Shown here: piece after piece, positions 1 through 5,780 of the stretch | Layout: each line of letters opens with the position of its first letter | How positions within the stretch are numbered: the first letter of the stretch is position 1 | Assembly: GCA_011525445.1 (NCBI GenBank) | Contig: WTGE01000094.1 | Span: forward strand, 1 to 5,780 | Length of the DNA: 5,780 bases | From: Synechococcus sp. CO36386bin_37 | GTDB lineage: Bacteria > Cyanobacteriota > Cyanobacteriia > PCC-6307 > Cyanobiaceae | Direction of reading: 5' to 3' | Notes under the pieces: generated by a model | The model's database searches: none | What the model was told of the DNA's origin: nothing | Seen by the model: the letters and a program-made list of their open reading frames with translations, nothing else | Position numbers and translations under genes: made by a program

Positions 1-2
1 TG

Positions 3-266
3 CTCACAGTCGGGATTATCAGTGGAGCCGTCTGGGCCAATGAAGCCTGGGGCAGCTGGTGGAGCTGGGATCCCAAGGAAACCTGGGCTTTGATTTGCTG
101 GCTTGTTTATGCCGCTTATCTGCACACGCGTCTGAGTCGTGGCTGGCAAGGCCGGCGCCCTGCACTTGTTGCTTCTGCAGGTCTGGTCGTGATTGTTGTT
201 TGCTATATCGGAGTCAATCTTCTTGGCATCGGTTTGCATAGCTATGGTTGGTTCTTCGATAGTTAG
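3..266 (+). CDS. ccsA: Cytochrome c biogenesis protein CcsA (System II), C-terminal 87 residues, 5' end cut by window
   Basis: CcsA, with its partner CcsB (Ccs1), moves heme across the thylakoid or plasma membrane and attaches it to apocytochromes c (System II maturation). The visible part contains the tryptophan-rich WWD heme-handling motif at partial residues 16-28 ([13 protein letters not shown]). It is followed by a membrane segment at about 29-41 and a second at about 55-72. It ends with the [13 protein letters not shown] tail typical of cyanobacterial and chloroplast CcsA; His79 in this tail is probably one of the conserved heme-ligand histidines. The frame is open from the left edge to a TAG stop, so only the N-terminal part is missing. 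Family assignment is very secure from the WWD motif and tail; the essential function is known from the family, not shown here. Confidence 0.96.
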   Translation, partial: LTVGIISGAVWANEAWGSWWSWDPKETWALICWLVYAAYLHTRLSRGWQGRRPALVASAGLVVIVVCYIGVNLLGIGLHSYGWFFDS

Positions 267-288
267 TCAGCTGGCGAGCAGACTTTTT
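265..288 (+). terminator. Weak intrinsic terminator at the end of ccsA
   Basis: AGTC (265-268) pairs with GACT (281-284) and GCT (270-272) pairs with AGC (277-279), with an A-A mismatch between the two blocks and a GGCG loop. A run of T follows to 288. The stem begins inside the ccsA stop codon. It is short and has one mismatch, so efficiency may be low, but its position is right for ending the ccsA transcript. Confidence 0.45.
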
Positions 289-338
289 GTTGCATTGTTC
301 CTCACTGGCACTGACCTGAAAATTATTTCGATGATGAT

Positions 339-365
339 TTGAATCTTGTTTTATTTATGATTCAA
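339..365 (+). promoter_or_regulatory. 7-bp inverted repeat with an embedded -10-like box upstream of the 379-783 gene
   Basis: TTGAATC (339-345) and GATTCAA (359-365) are perfect inverted repeats separated by 13 T-rich bases. The sequence TATGAT (356-361), one mismatch from the -10 consensus, overlaps the right arm; no good -35 box lies at the expected distance. A promoter with an operator-like repeat, or an RNA stem-loop in the leader, are both possible. This is inferred from spacing and symmetry only. Confidence 0.3.
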
Positions 366-378
366 GTTCTAAGTGCTG

Positions 379-783
379 ATGGGTAGCTCGCGTTTTCGGG
401 GTTTATTTCTGCAAAACACAGGTCACCCTCTATGTTTTTCCTTTGTGACCTACACGCCTCAAACCAAGGAACAAATGGTTGCCTGTGGAGATTTGGGTGA
501 GGATGAAGAATACTTTAATCCAGTTGTCTTTGATTTCCTTCTCTTTGCGTCTGAAGGTATTCTAGGATGGCCTTCTGCTGATTTATTTCCCATCGGATAT
601 GACGATGTCAAGATCGTTGCTTCAAGAAAAAGGGGAACTGGCCTTCAGCATGAATATCTGATCAAGATTAAACAAGATGAGTGGAATGAGTCGATGGGCT
701 CTGCGCTGACTTGTCTGAGGGCTGTATTGTCTCACGAATCGTGGAGAGGTGCCACTGTCAATCGTTTTGAAGAGTTTGATTGA
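379..783 (+). CDS. Hypothetical small acidic protein
   Basis: An open frame of 134 codons ending in TGA at 781-783. I do not recognise a family. No signal peptide or clear membrane segment is evident, so a cytosolic protein is likely. From residue 33 on the sequence looks protein-like: an acidic GEDEEYF patch, a hydrophobic VVFDFLLFA stretch, then a DDVKIV/EYLIKIK pattern suggesting beta strands, and an acidic RFEEFD end. The start is uncertain. ATG 379 is used here; GTG at 373 is two codons upstream; ATG 475 lies 4 nt after an AAGGA sequence (466-470) and would give a 102-aa protein. The first 32 residues are the least convincing part, so the later start is a real alternative. The gene stands alone between ccsA and an AT-rich spacer, on the same strand as ccsA. 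Confidence 0.55.
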   Translation: MGSSRFRGLFLQNTGHPLCFSFVTYTPQTKEQMVACGDLGEDEEYFNPVVFDFLLFASEGILGWPSADLFPIGYDDVKIVASRKRGTGLQHEYLIKIKQDEWNESMGSALTCLRAVLSHESWRGATVNRFEEFD

Positions 784-898
784 TCATTCATAGAGTTCAA
801 GTATTAAGCTTCGAGCGAACAGAAACTGAACTACGTATCGGCAGTGTAATTGCTTTTAAATTGCTTAAATTGATGTTAGTTGTATCAACCTAAAGATT

Positions 899-997
899 AT
901 GAGGCGTTCTAGGCTGCATAAAATATACAGCCGAATTGAGCGATGTCAGATTGCAGAATCTGACATCGTTTTCGTCAAAGGAGGAAGAGGAAGATGA
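899..997 (+). CDS. Possible 32-aa basic micro-ORF reading through the hairpin
   Basis: ATG at 899 opens a 32-codon frame ending in TGA at 995-997, sharing ATGA with the start of the next micro-ORF. The peptide is basic at its start (MRRSRLHKIYSR) and ends VKGGRGR. Only a weak TAAAG precedes the start. Its frame crosses both hairpins, which argues against normal translation. The ATGA overlap is the main reason for listing it; it may well be chance. Confidence 0.15.
   Translation: MRRSRLHKIYSRIERCQIAESDIVFVKGGRGR
912..932 (+). ncRNA. Upstream hairpin of a candidate structured small RNA or leader
   Basis: GGCTG (912-916) pairs with CAGCC (928-932), and ATA (918-920) can pair with TAT (924-926) inside it, leaving a short A-rich loop and one C-A mismatch. 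Six bases later the much stronger 941-968 stem begins. The two together resemble a short non-coding RNA ending in an intrinsic terminator, or a structured 5' leader. A possible TTGATG (870-875) / GATTAT (895-900) promoter with a long 19-bp spacer lies upstream but is poor. Confidence 0.3.
938..972 (+). terminator. Strong intrinsic terminator-like hairpin (perfect 12-bp stem, GCAG loop, TTTT)
   Basis: CGATGTCAGATT (941-952) and AATCTGACATCG (957-968) are perfect reverse complements around a 4-base GCAG loop, and TTTT follows at 969-972. G-U and A-U pairs can extend the base to 938. It is the best hairpin in the window. It could end the transcript of the 379-783 gene, whose stop is 158 nt upstream, or end a separate small RNA. 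It also lies only 10 nt before a strong Shine-Dalgarno sequence (979-984), so a role in controlling the micro-ORF at 994 is conceivable. Confidence 0.65.
979..984 (+). promoter_or_regulatory. Strong Shine-Dalgarno AGGAGG before ATG 994
   Basis: AGGAGG is a full match to the anti-Shine-Dalgarno sequence and sits 9 nt from ATG 994. Clear Shine-Dalgarno sequences are uncommon in this window (the only comparable one precedes metA), so it is the main evidence that the tiny ORF at 994 is translated. Confidence 0.5.
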
Positions 998-1062
998 CGA
1001 TAAAAGAAGTGCCAATCAGAAAGAATTTGTCGGAACCGTTGTCAATATCGAATGGTTCGTAA
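994..1062 (+). CDS. Candidate 22-aa micro-protein with strong RBS
   Basis: ATG at 994 to TAA at 1060-1062 encodes 22 residues beginning MTIKEVPIRKNL and ending SISNGS; there is no membrane segment and no family I recognise. The support is the AGGAGG ribosome binding site at 979-984 with ideal 9-nt spacing, in a region with no other gene. It lies immediately downstream of the 12-bp hairpin and shares ATGA with the preceding micro-ORF. It could be a real micro-protein, a leader peptide, or a fortuitous purine-rich stretch; nothing recognisable follows within 200 nt on the same strand that a leader would regulate. Confidence 0.35.
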   Translation: MTIKEVPIRKNLSEPLSISNGS

Positions 1063-1294
1063 GGTTCTGGAATCATAAGATTTTTTGGAGGCAAACGACA
1101 ATCTAGTCAATCGTCGATCCGGTTTGTGGTTGAGACAGGGTCGTGTCTGTCATATCCCCGGCTAAAGAGTGACGACGCGATGTCGCGAGTCATCACCTGT
1201 TTCCCCTTTGCTCAGAATCAGGCAGTCAGTGATAGTATTTCAGAAAAACCTTAATGGTTGATTGAAGAGTGTTGGGAGATTTGTTTTCACTCGA
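1063..1294. other. AT-rich spacer, no gene recognised
   Basis: No protein-like frame is seen. Two small secondary structures are visible. AGACA (1133-1137) pairs with TGTCT (1144-1148). A composite stem at 1170-1192 has TGAC/GTCA outside and CGCG/CGCG inside around an ATGT loop. Neither is followed by a clear U-tract. Confidence 0.5.
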
Positions 1295-1423
1295 ATGAAA
1301 GTTGTTATCAGTCAATGGCATATCAATCTTAAAGATCAGTTTATTTCACTGTATCGTCGGAAGTTCATTTCCGAAATTGTTTGTCGTTTTTCAGCTGAAA
1401 AATGCCTAATATTTATCTCCTGA
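1295..1423 (+). CDS. Possible 42-aa small ORF, low support
   Basis: ATG 1295 to TGA 1421-1423 encodes 42 residues starting MKVVISQWHINLKDQF, basic in the middle (YRRKF) and ending hydrophobic (CLIFIS). There is no ribosome binding site at a useful distance; GGGAG at 1274-1278 is too far. No family is recognised. It faces the - strand gene at 1445-1639, with 21 nt between their ends. AT-rich sequence gives such frames by chance fairly easily. Confidence 0.2.
   Translation: MKVVISQWHINLKDQFISLYRRKFISEIVCRFSAEKCLIFIS
1387..1402. repeat. 16-bp perfect palindrome TTTTTCAGCTGAAAAA
   Basis: A perfect dyad centred on CAGCTG with T5 and A5 arms. It lies near the convergent ends of the 1295-1423 and 1445-1639 frames. 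As RNA it would fold only with a reduced stem because it has no loop. Read as DNA it could be a protein-binding site, or, for either convergent transcript, an A-stem-T terminator-like element. Function unknown. Confidence 0.35.
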
Positions 1424-1444
1424 GTAGGTTTAGATGTGATCTGA

Positions 1445-1639
1445 TTATTGAAATCCGAAATTAGTGACGTCTTTGTTGTGTAATCGAACTCGCTCCTCTG
1501 CCATGGCGTCAAGCAAGAGGGAGATATAGCGGTCATCAGCGCCGATGTCTTGTTTGAGGCCTTCAAGAAGCAGATTAATGGACCTCACCACTTCAGGTAT
1601 TTGATTGGAAAGGTGGTCTTTGGTTGGTTTGTACCTCAC
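1445..1639 (-). CDS. Hypothetical 64-aa protein
   Basis: GTG at 1639 (MRYKPTKDHLSNQ) to TAA at 1445 gives 64 residues. The sequence is convincingly protein-like, predicted mainly helical: a central VVRSINLLLEGLKQ helix, a DDRYISLLLDAMAEERVRL helix rich in charge and leucine, and a short polar tail. There is no membrane segment or signal. I do not recognise the family. A TTG at 1663 would add eight hydrophobic residues encoded by a T-rich leader; GTG is preferred because a candidate promoter would place the transcript start near 1663. It is isolated: the nearest - strand neighbour upstream ends at 2153. No Shine-Dalgarno sequence precedes the start. Confidence 0.5.
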   Translation of the reverse strand: MRYKPTKDHLSNQIPEVVRSINLLLEGLKQDIGADDRYISLLLDAMAEERVRLHNKDVTNFGFQ

Positions 1640-1667
1640 GCCGAAAAAAATAAAAACACTCAAATTT

Positions 1668-1697
1668 ATTTTGAATGCTGTTGTCGTTCTGTCTCAA
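1668..1697 (-). promoter_or_regulatory. Candidate promoter for the 64-aa gene
   Basis: On the - strand, TTGAGA (1697-1692) and CAAAAT (1673-1668) are separated by 18 bp and match the -35 and -10 consensus at four positions each. Transcription would begin near 1663, giving a T-rich leader of about 24 nt before GTG 1639. Confidence 0.3.
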
Positions 1698-1885
1698 GGC
1701 TGACGTTTTAGGGGGTATGGACCTTCGTTGTTGGCTCAGTTCCAAAGCTTGTTCTGATTCTGATTTCGTCTCATCAACCAGAGGCCTCGCTCTTTCGTTC
1801 GGCGATGGAAGCAGGGCTCATGTTCTTGATATGTGCTTGTCATTGTCGCGCCCGTCACGCTTTTCTGTTTTTTTAAGATTCTTAG
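1698..1885. other. Spacer without a recognisable gene
   Basis: Frames on both strands are open but read as low-quality protein: many Ser, Cys and Phe residues on the + strand, Gln, Asn and Lys on the - strand. No RBS or motif is seen. Pyrimidine-rich runs are visible at 1860-1876 and around 1890-1906. I see no RNA gene or repeat in it. Confidence 0.4.
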
Positions 1886-1924
1886 GGAGTCTTTTCGGCC
1901 TTTTCGCAACACAGAGACGCTATT

Positions 1925-2143
1925 TTGAAAGACCGTATTGTTCAAATGTCCCCGGCCGACCTGTCATCTTTGAAGTGGGAGGCCGATGGTGAGATGTCCG
2001 CTCAAGATACGTTTGTTCTGGTGAATCGACTGACGAGGGTTGAGGAACAAGATAAAGCATCCTGCCTGTTGCACTTGTCGTCAAAACACGCTCACTCGAA
2101 GCTGACTAGGGGGTCAGTAATTGGATCTTGCCCCAAGAATTGA
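1925..2143 (+). CDS. Possible small hypothetical protein or gene remnant
   Basis: The frame is open from 1886 to TGA 2141-2143. TTG 1925 gives 72 residues, ATG 1946 gives 65. The first two thirds look like real protein: DRIVQMSPADLSSLKWEADG, then a FVLVNRLTRVEEQDK helix. The last 25 residues (rich in Ser, His and Lys) look less so. The open frame and protein-like character extend upstream of TTG 1925 as far as 1886, with no good start codon or RBS. That makes a decayed or 5'-truncated gene as likely as an intact one. No family is recognised. It converges on the 84-aa gene, ending 9 nt from that gene's stop. Confidence 0.3.
   Translation: MKDRIVQMSPADLSSLKWEADGEMSAQDTFVLVNRLTRVEEQDKASCLLHLSSKHAHSKLTRGSVIGSCPKN
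2102..2138. other. Two small hairpins between convergent gene ends
   Basis: CTGAC (2102-2106) pairs with GTCAG (2113-2117), and TCTTG (2126-2130) pairs with CAAGA (2134-2138) around a CCC loop. They sit just beyond the stop of the - strand methionine cluster (2153). Neither is directly followed by a U-tract on either strand, although T5 occurs at 2156-2160 on the + strand. This could be a weak bidirectional terminator region. Confidence 0.25.
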
Positions 2144-2152
2144 TTGATTGAA

Positions 2153-2407
2153 TTATTTTTGTTCAAAACCGCGATCGCCTTCGCATCTCAATTGAAGTCT
2201 GAGTTTTTGATACTGAATGATTGCTTTTTCCTTCTCAAGATGGGGGAAAAGTTCCGTTGCTTCTGTTTCATTCAAGGGTTCAAGCAGCCAATCTTCCGTG
2301 GCCTTAGGTGCGACTGCCTTTGCTGATCGTTCCCATTGAGGCTGAATCGGAAACCATTTGATCACGGATCGTCTCCATTGATCAAAGAATTGAAGAGGGT
2401 GAATCAT
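2153..2407 (-). CDS. Hypothetical 84-aa protein downstream of metA
   Basis: ATG at 2407 to TAA at 2153 encodes 84 residues with no membrane segment or signal peptide. The N-terminus is Trp-rich (FFDQWRRSVIKWFP, residues 7-20). A linker leads to an acidic helix (LLEPLNETEATELF, 41-54), then a charged helix (LEKEKAIIQYQKLRLQLR, 57-74) and a polar tail. No family is recognised. The start lies 8 nt after the metA stop, so it is probably co-transcribed and translationally coupled; no Shine-Dalgarno sequence is present. The frame stays open 28 codons upstream inside metA, but those codons overlap the conserved end of MetA and are rejected. A link to methionine synthesis is suggested only by position. 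Confidence 0.65.
   Translation of the reverse strand: MIHPLQFFDQWRRSVIKWFPIQPQWERSAKAVAPKATEDWLLEPLNETEATELFPHLEKEKAIIQYQKLRLQLRCEGDRGFEQK
2171..2178. repeat. Single HIP1 octamer GCGATCGC
   Basis: The octanucleotide palindrome GCGATCGC, hugely over-represented in many freshwater and filamentous cyanobacteria, occurs once, within the codons of the 84-aa gene. One copy in 5.8 kb does not indicate enrichment and is compatible with a marine picocyanobacterium, where HIP1 is generally not enriched. Confidence 0.5.
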
Positions 2408-2415
2408 TGTCAAGT

Positions 2416-3309
2416 TTAGGTTTGAAAGCTCACACGTTGATAGCAGAACCAAAGCCACTGTTGAAATAGCAAATTGCGATGGGATCTCCATAACGTTTGA
2501 GGATGATCGGCGTCGAAGTTCTCTGGTGGTGGCACGTCCCCACGCGCTTTATCACGTTCCATTTCGGCCACAATCCTGCCGACGGTGTACTCGGGGTGTC
2601 CGAGATGCATGAGTTGCCGTTGATCCGGGGTCTCAAAGATGGTGTACCCAACCGATTCGCCATGGGCCAGTAATCGCAGTCTTCCCTGTCGTTGCGCTGC
2701 TTCCATAGCTGCATCGGGTAAGGCTGCATGTCGACTCTGCGGACAAAGAAACTCATCGTTCTGAGTTCCCATCAGTGAATGGCCTGGGACCAAGCTACGC
2801 ATCGGAAACACGCCAAATAATTTTTTCTCAAGAGCAACCTTATTGACTCCTGCCAGGTAGGCCATAGCGAAACCTGCCCAACAGAGACCAAGTGTGCTTG
2901 CGCACATGTCTTTGGCCTCGTTGATCAGTTTGACCAGTTCCGGCCAATAGCGAACCTCTTCAAAATCGAGGTGCTCAACAGGGGCGCCTGTAATGATTAA
3001 TCCATCCAGAGGCCGTTCTGAATTGGCCTCTTCCCAGCTCATATAGAGTTCATTGAGGTGGGATTGGTCCCAGCTTTTGTAGGCATGGGACTTGAGGCGA
3101 ATCCAAATTGGTTCGATCTGAAGCACAGATAACCCAAGCGGATGCAGCAAATTAAATTCGTATTGTTTACCCAAAGGCATGATATTGAGAATTCCAATTC
3201 GTAAAGGTCTTATGTCTTGCCTCTCCGCTTGCTCTGGTTTGATCCAGGAGATTCGGTTTCTTTCGACAGCGGTGATCTTGTGATAATTCGGTGGCAGGAT
3301 CAGTGCCAT
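2416..3309 (-). CDS. metA: Homoserine O-acyltransferase MetA, predicted acetyl-CoA-specific (MetAA)
   Basis: MetA transfers an acyl group from acyl-CoA to the hydroxyl of L-homoserine, the committed step of methionine synthesis, in the cytosol. The 297 residues are close to the usual length of about 300. Signatures in order: RPLRIGILNIMP (34-45), the ITGAP loop (106-110) followed by Val-Glu, the nucleophile Cys143 in LGLCWAGFA, and HLGHPEY with His238 and Glu240 completing the catalytic set. These match Cys142, His235 and Glu237 of the E. coli enzyme. Glu112 corresponds to the residue that in the Bacillus cereus enzyme directs acetyl-CoA use, where succinyl-specific enzymes carry Gly; acetylation is therefore predicted. 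ATG 3309 is chosen because GGGAGG lies 9 nt upstream. It starts 20 nt after the metY stop and clearly belongs to the same transcript. Confidence 0.96.
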   Translation of the reverse strand: MALILPPNYHKITAVERNRISWIKPEQAERQDIRPLRIGILNIMPLGKQYEFNLLHPLGLSVLQIEPIWIRLKSHAYKSWDQSHLNELYMSWEEANSERPLDGLIITGAPVEHLDFEEVRYWPELVKLINEAKDMCASTLGLCWAGFAMAYLAGVNKVALEKKLFGVFPMRSLVPGHSLMGTQNDEFLCPQSRHAALPDAAMEAAQRQGRLRLLAHGESVGYTIFETPDQRQLMHLGHPEYTVGRIVAEMERDKARGDVPPPENFDADHPQTLWRSHRNLLFQQWLWFCYQRVSFQT

Positions 3310-3318
3310 TCAGTTCAA

Positions 3319-3324
3319 CCTCCC
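3319..3324 (-). promoter_or_regulatory. Shine-Dalgarno GGGAGG for metA
   Basis: On the - strand GGGAGG lies 9 nt before ATG 3309, inside the 20-nt gap after the metY stop codon. It fixes the metA start and indicates independent re-initiation rather than pure readthrough. Confidence 0.75.
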
Positions 3325-3329
3325 TTTCT

Positions 3330-4685
<1,356 letters not shown>

Positions 4686-4711
4686 CTAGCGTTCTGTTGA
4701 CCTACTCGACT

Positions 4712-5389
4712 TCAGACAGCATCTGGTTCAGCCTTTTCGCTGTCGGCGAGCGACGGAAGCGTTTGACGCAGCAGGGGCGTCAGCTGACTGCGAACCTCAT
4801 TTCGAAACGATTCAGCAGTCGTTCCTTTCAGTACGGGATAGGGCTGGTCTCCACTGTCCGCAATCAGGTGCCGCCATTTGCTGTTCTCCTTCTCCTTCAA
4901 TTCGATCAGGGCTGACTGGAAGTCGTAGCGACGTGCATGCATCTGATCAGCAGGCAGTGCCGCAGCCTGAGCTGTCATCTGGGCGCGGAAGCTGTCGAAG
5001 GCCTTCGCTTTCAAGGTGTCAGGCAGGCCAAGCACGGGTTCGTAATGATCAAGAAGACGGAGTTCCTCTTCAAGCAAAATCGGCCAAGCCCCTCGGTCGC
5101 CTTCATTCAGCGCCATGGCAACTTCGGCTTCCGTCATCGCATCCAGGTGGAAGCGCAGCCAGCGGTAATAAGACTTTTCCTGAGTACTTTTCTTGGTCGC
5201 CGATTTTCCAGTGACCAGCGCAGGCAGTGCCGCCTCTGCTTTCCGCAGAAACAGGCGGTCTTCCCGCTCAAGATTCATGGCACCCCAGCGCTGCCGGTAG
5301 TCCCAGAGTTCCGCGTAGCGATTCACATCCTCAGCTGACCAGCCGAGACCAGCCAGTTCATCGGCACGATGGGTGAGTTCCTTAGCCAC
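4712..5389 (-). CDS. Hypothetical 225-aa protein, helical and charged
   Basis: GTG at 5389 to TGA at 4712. An in-frame TGA lies just upstream (four codons before), so this is the most upstream start; no Shine-Dalgarno sequence is seen. The protein is soluble in character with no signal or membrane segment. It appears largely alpha-helical and rich in Glu, Leu, Ala, Arg and Trp: LGWSAEDVNRYAELWDYRQRWG (15-36), a Lys/Ser/Thr-rich linker (61-73), SYYRWLRFHLDAM (73-85), then an acidic LLEEELRLLDHYEP stretch (105-118). A mixed-charge LIELKEKENSKWRHL helix (161-175) precedes an acidic tail. I recognise no domain or catalytic motif. It ends 53 nt before metY, with no terminator between, so it may share the transcript. 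Reality as a gene is well supported by length and composition; function is unknown. Confidence 0.85.
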   Translation of the reverse strand: MAKELTHRADELAGLGWSAEDVNRYAELWDYRQRWGAMNLEREDRLFLRKAEAALPALVTGKSATKKSTQEKSYYRWLRFHLDAMTEAEVAMALNEGDRGAWPILLEEELRLLDHYEPVLGLPDTLKAKAFDSFRAQMTAQAAALPADQMHARRYDFQSALIELKEKENSKWRHLIADSGDQPYPVLKGTTAESFRNEVRSQLTPLLRQTLPSLADSEKAEPDAV

Positions 5390-5475
5390 GCAGCTTGATC
5401 AGTCCTGTATCCGGAAGCGTAGATGGCAGAGGCTTGAGCAACGCTTCGTGGATGGTCGGTCCATTGAGATGGTTG

Positions 5476-5780
5476 TTATGGATTCGGTGGAGCGCTGTGG
5501 GGGTGTTGTTCGAGATAGGTTTCGACCGCGATCGGATGGTCACTGGCGTAGCCCTCATTCAGCCAAAGATCACCGGCTGACGAGGCGTAATGAATTTGCC
5601 ATTGATGCAGGCTGCGATACCTGAAGGGGTTCTGCTTGAGCAGAGCGGCGTAGTGGAGAACGGCTTTGCCGTAATGATCGCTGTTGTTGTAACCCCATAA
5701 TCCTTGGCGGATGTCGTCGAGGCCTCCTCTGCGCACGAGATAACGCGCTGCGGCATGGATGGAGTCCCAGGGATCGCGAA
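5476..5780 (-). CDS. Lytic transglycosylase-like protein, C-terminal 100 residues, N-terminus beyond the window
   Basis: The frame is open from the window edge to TAA at 5476. The visible 100 residues begin DPWDSIHAAARYLVRRGG, then GLWGYNNSDHYGKAVLHYAALL (about residues 23-44). This pair, an AAxYL-R-GG helix followed by a YNxSxxY-xxVLxYA helix, is characteristic of the C-terminal half of the lysozyme-like fold in murein lytic transglycosylases (SLT/MltB type), which cut peptidoglycan glycan strands to form 1,6-anhydro ends. The catalytic Glu would lie earlier, outside the window, so activity and export signal cannot be checked. The last ~55 residues, with NPFRYRSLHQWQIHYASSAGDLWLNEGY, are unfamiliar. 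It precedes the 225-aa gene by 86 nt on the same strand. Confidence 0.75.
   Translation of the reverse strand, partial: RDPWDSIHAAARYLVRRGGLDDIRQGLWGYNNSDHYGKAVLHYAALLKQNPFRYRSLHQWQIHYASSAGDLWLNEGYASDHPIAVETYLEQHPHSAPPNP

Noticed and set aside
59..241. 60-codon + strand frame within the start of the window
   Set aside because: An out-of-frame shadow of ccsA; the true frame carries the WWD motif.
1336..1566. 76-codon - strand frame
   Set aside because: It overlaps the more protein-like 1445-1639 frame, and its composition (Ser, Thr, Asn, Lys) is that of translated AT-rich spacer with no RBS.
1675..1992. 105-codon + strand frame and a 69-codon - strand frame opposite it
   Set aside because: No plausible start or RBS, biased residues (Cys, Ser, Phe), and overlap with a better frame at 1925-2143.
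784..2150. tRNA, Yfr1-type RNA, insertion sequence or CRISPR array in the gene-poor stretch
   Set aside because: No cloverleaf, no Yfr1-like CTCCTCACAC core, no terminal inverted repeats with a transposase, and no regularly spaced repeats were seen.
2408..2491. Upstream extension of the 84-aa frame to ATG 2491
   Set aside because: It overlaps the conserved C-terminus of MetA in another frame; ATG 2407, just after the metA stop, is the sensible start.
5390..5475. Possible frame-shifted extension of the transglycosylase-like gene or a small ORF in the 86-nt gap
   Set aside because: An open frame (ending LPDTGLIKLRG) crosses the gap, but it has no start codon of its own and no evidence of a frameshift site.

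Overview
The window looks like the chromosome of a marine picocyanobacterium of the Synechococcus/Prochlorococcus type, more likely Synechococcus because the coding regions have moderate GC. The evidence is a CcsA-type cytochrome c assembly protein ending in the picocyanobacterial manner, and MetY and MetA proteins of the cyanobacterial type. No phage, transposon, CRISPR, tRNA or rRNA signal was seen. The genus is an inference from protein character, not a database match.

Layout. (1) 3-266, + strand: the last 87 codons of ccsA, with a weak stem-loop plus U-tract at its stop codon. (2) 379-783, + strand: an uncharacterised small acidic protein behind an inverted repeat and a possible -10 box. 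(3) About 784-1440: an AT-rich stretch without a recognisable long gene. It holds a perfect 12-bp hairpin followed by TTTT (with a second hairpin just before it), two tiny ORFs overlapping by ATGA of which the second has a very strong Shine-Dalgarno sequence, and other weaker structures. (4) 1445-1639, - strand: a 64-aa hypothetical protein with a plausible promoter. (5) 1664-2150: mostly unassigned, with a possible small + strand ORF at 1925-2143. (6) 2153-5780, all - strand and tightly packed. In transcription order this runs: end of a lytic-transglycosylase-like gene (cut by the window edge), a 225-aa unknown protein, metY, metA, and an 84-aa unknown protein.

How the genes work together. 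MetA activates homoserine by O-acylation and MetY replaces the acyl group with sulfide to give homocysteine, so the pair forms the direct-sulfhydrylation route to methionine. MetA carries Glu112 in its TGAPVE motif, the residue associated with acetyl-CoA rather than succinyl-CoA use. This fits its partnership with MetY, which uses O-acetylhomoserine. The 20-nt gap between the two genes, containing the metA ribosome binding site, points to co-transcription. The 84-aa gene 8 nt after metA probably shares that transcript.

I did not find a convincing new biological system. The items most worth a second look are the structured AT-rich region at about 899-1062 (candidate small RNA and/or overlapping micro-ORFs) and the unknown small genes flanking the methionine pair.
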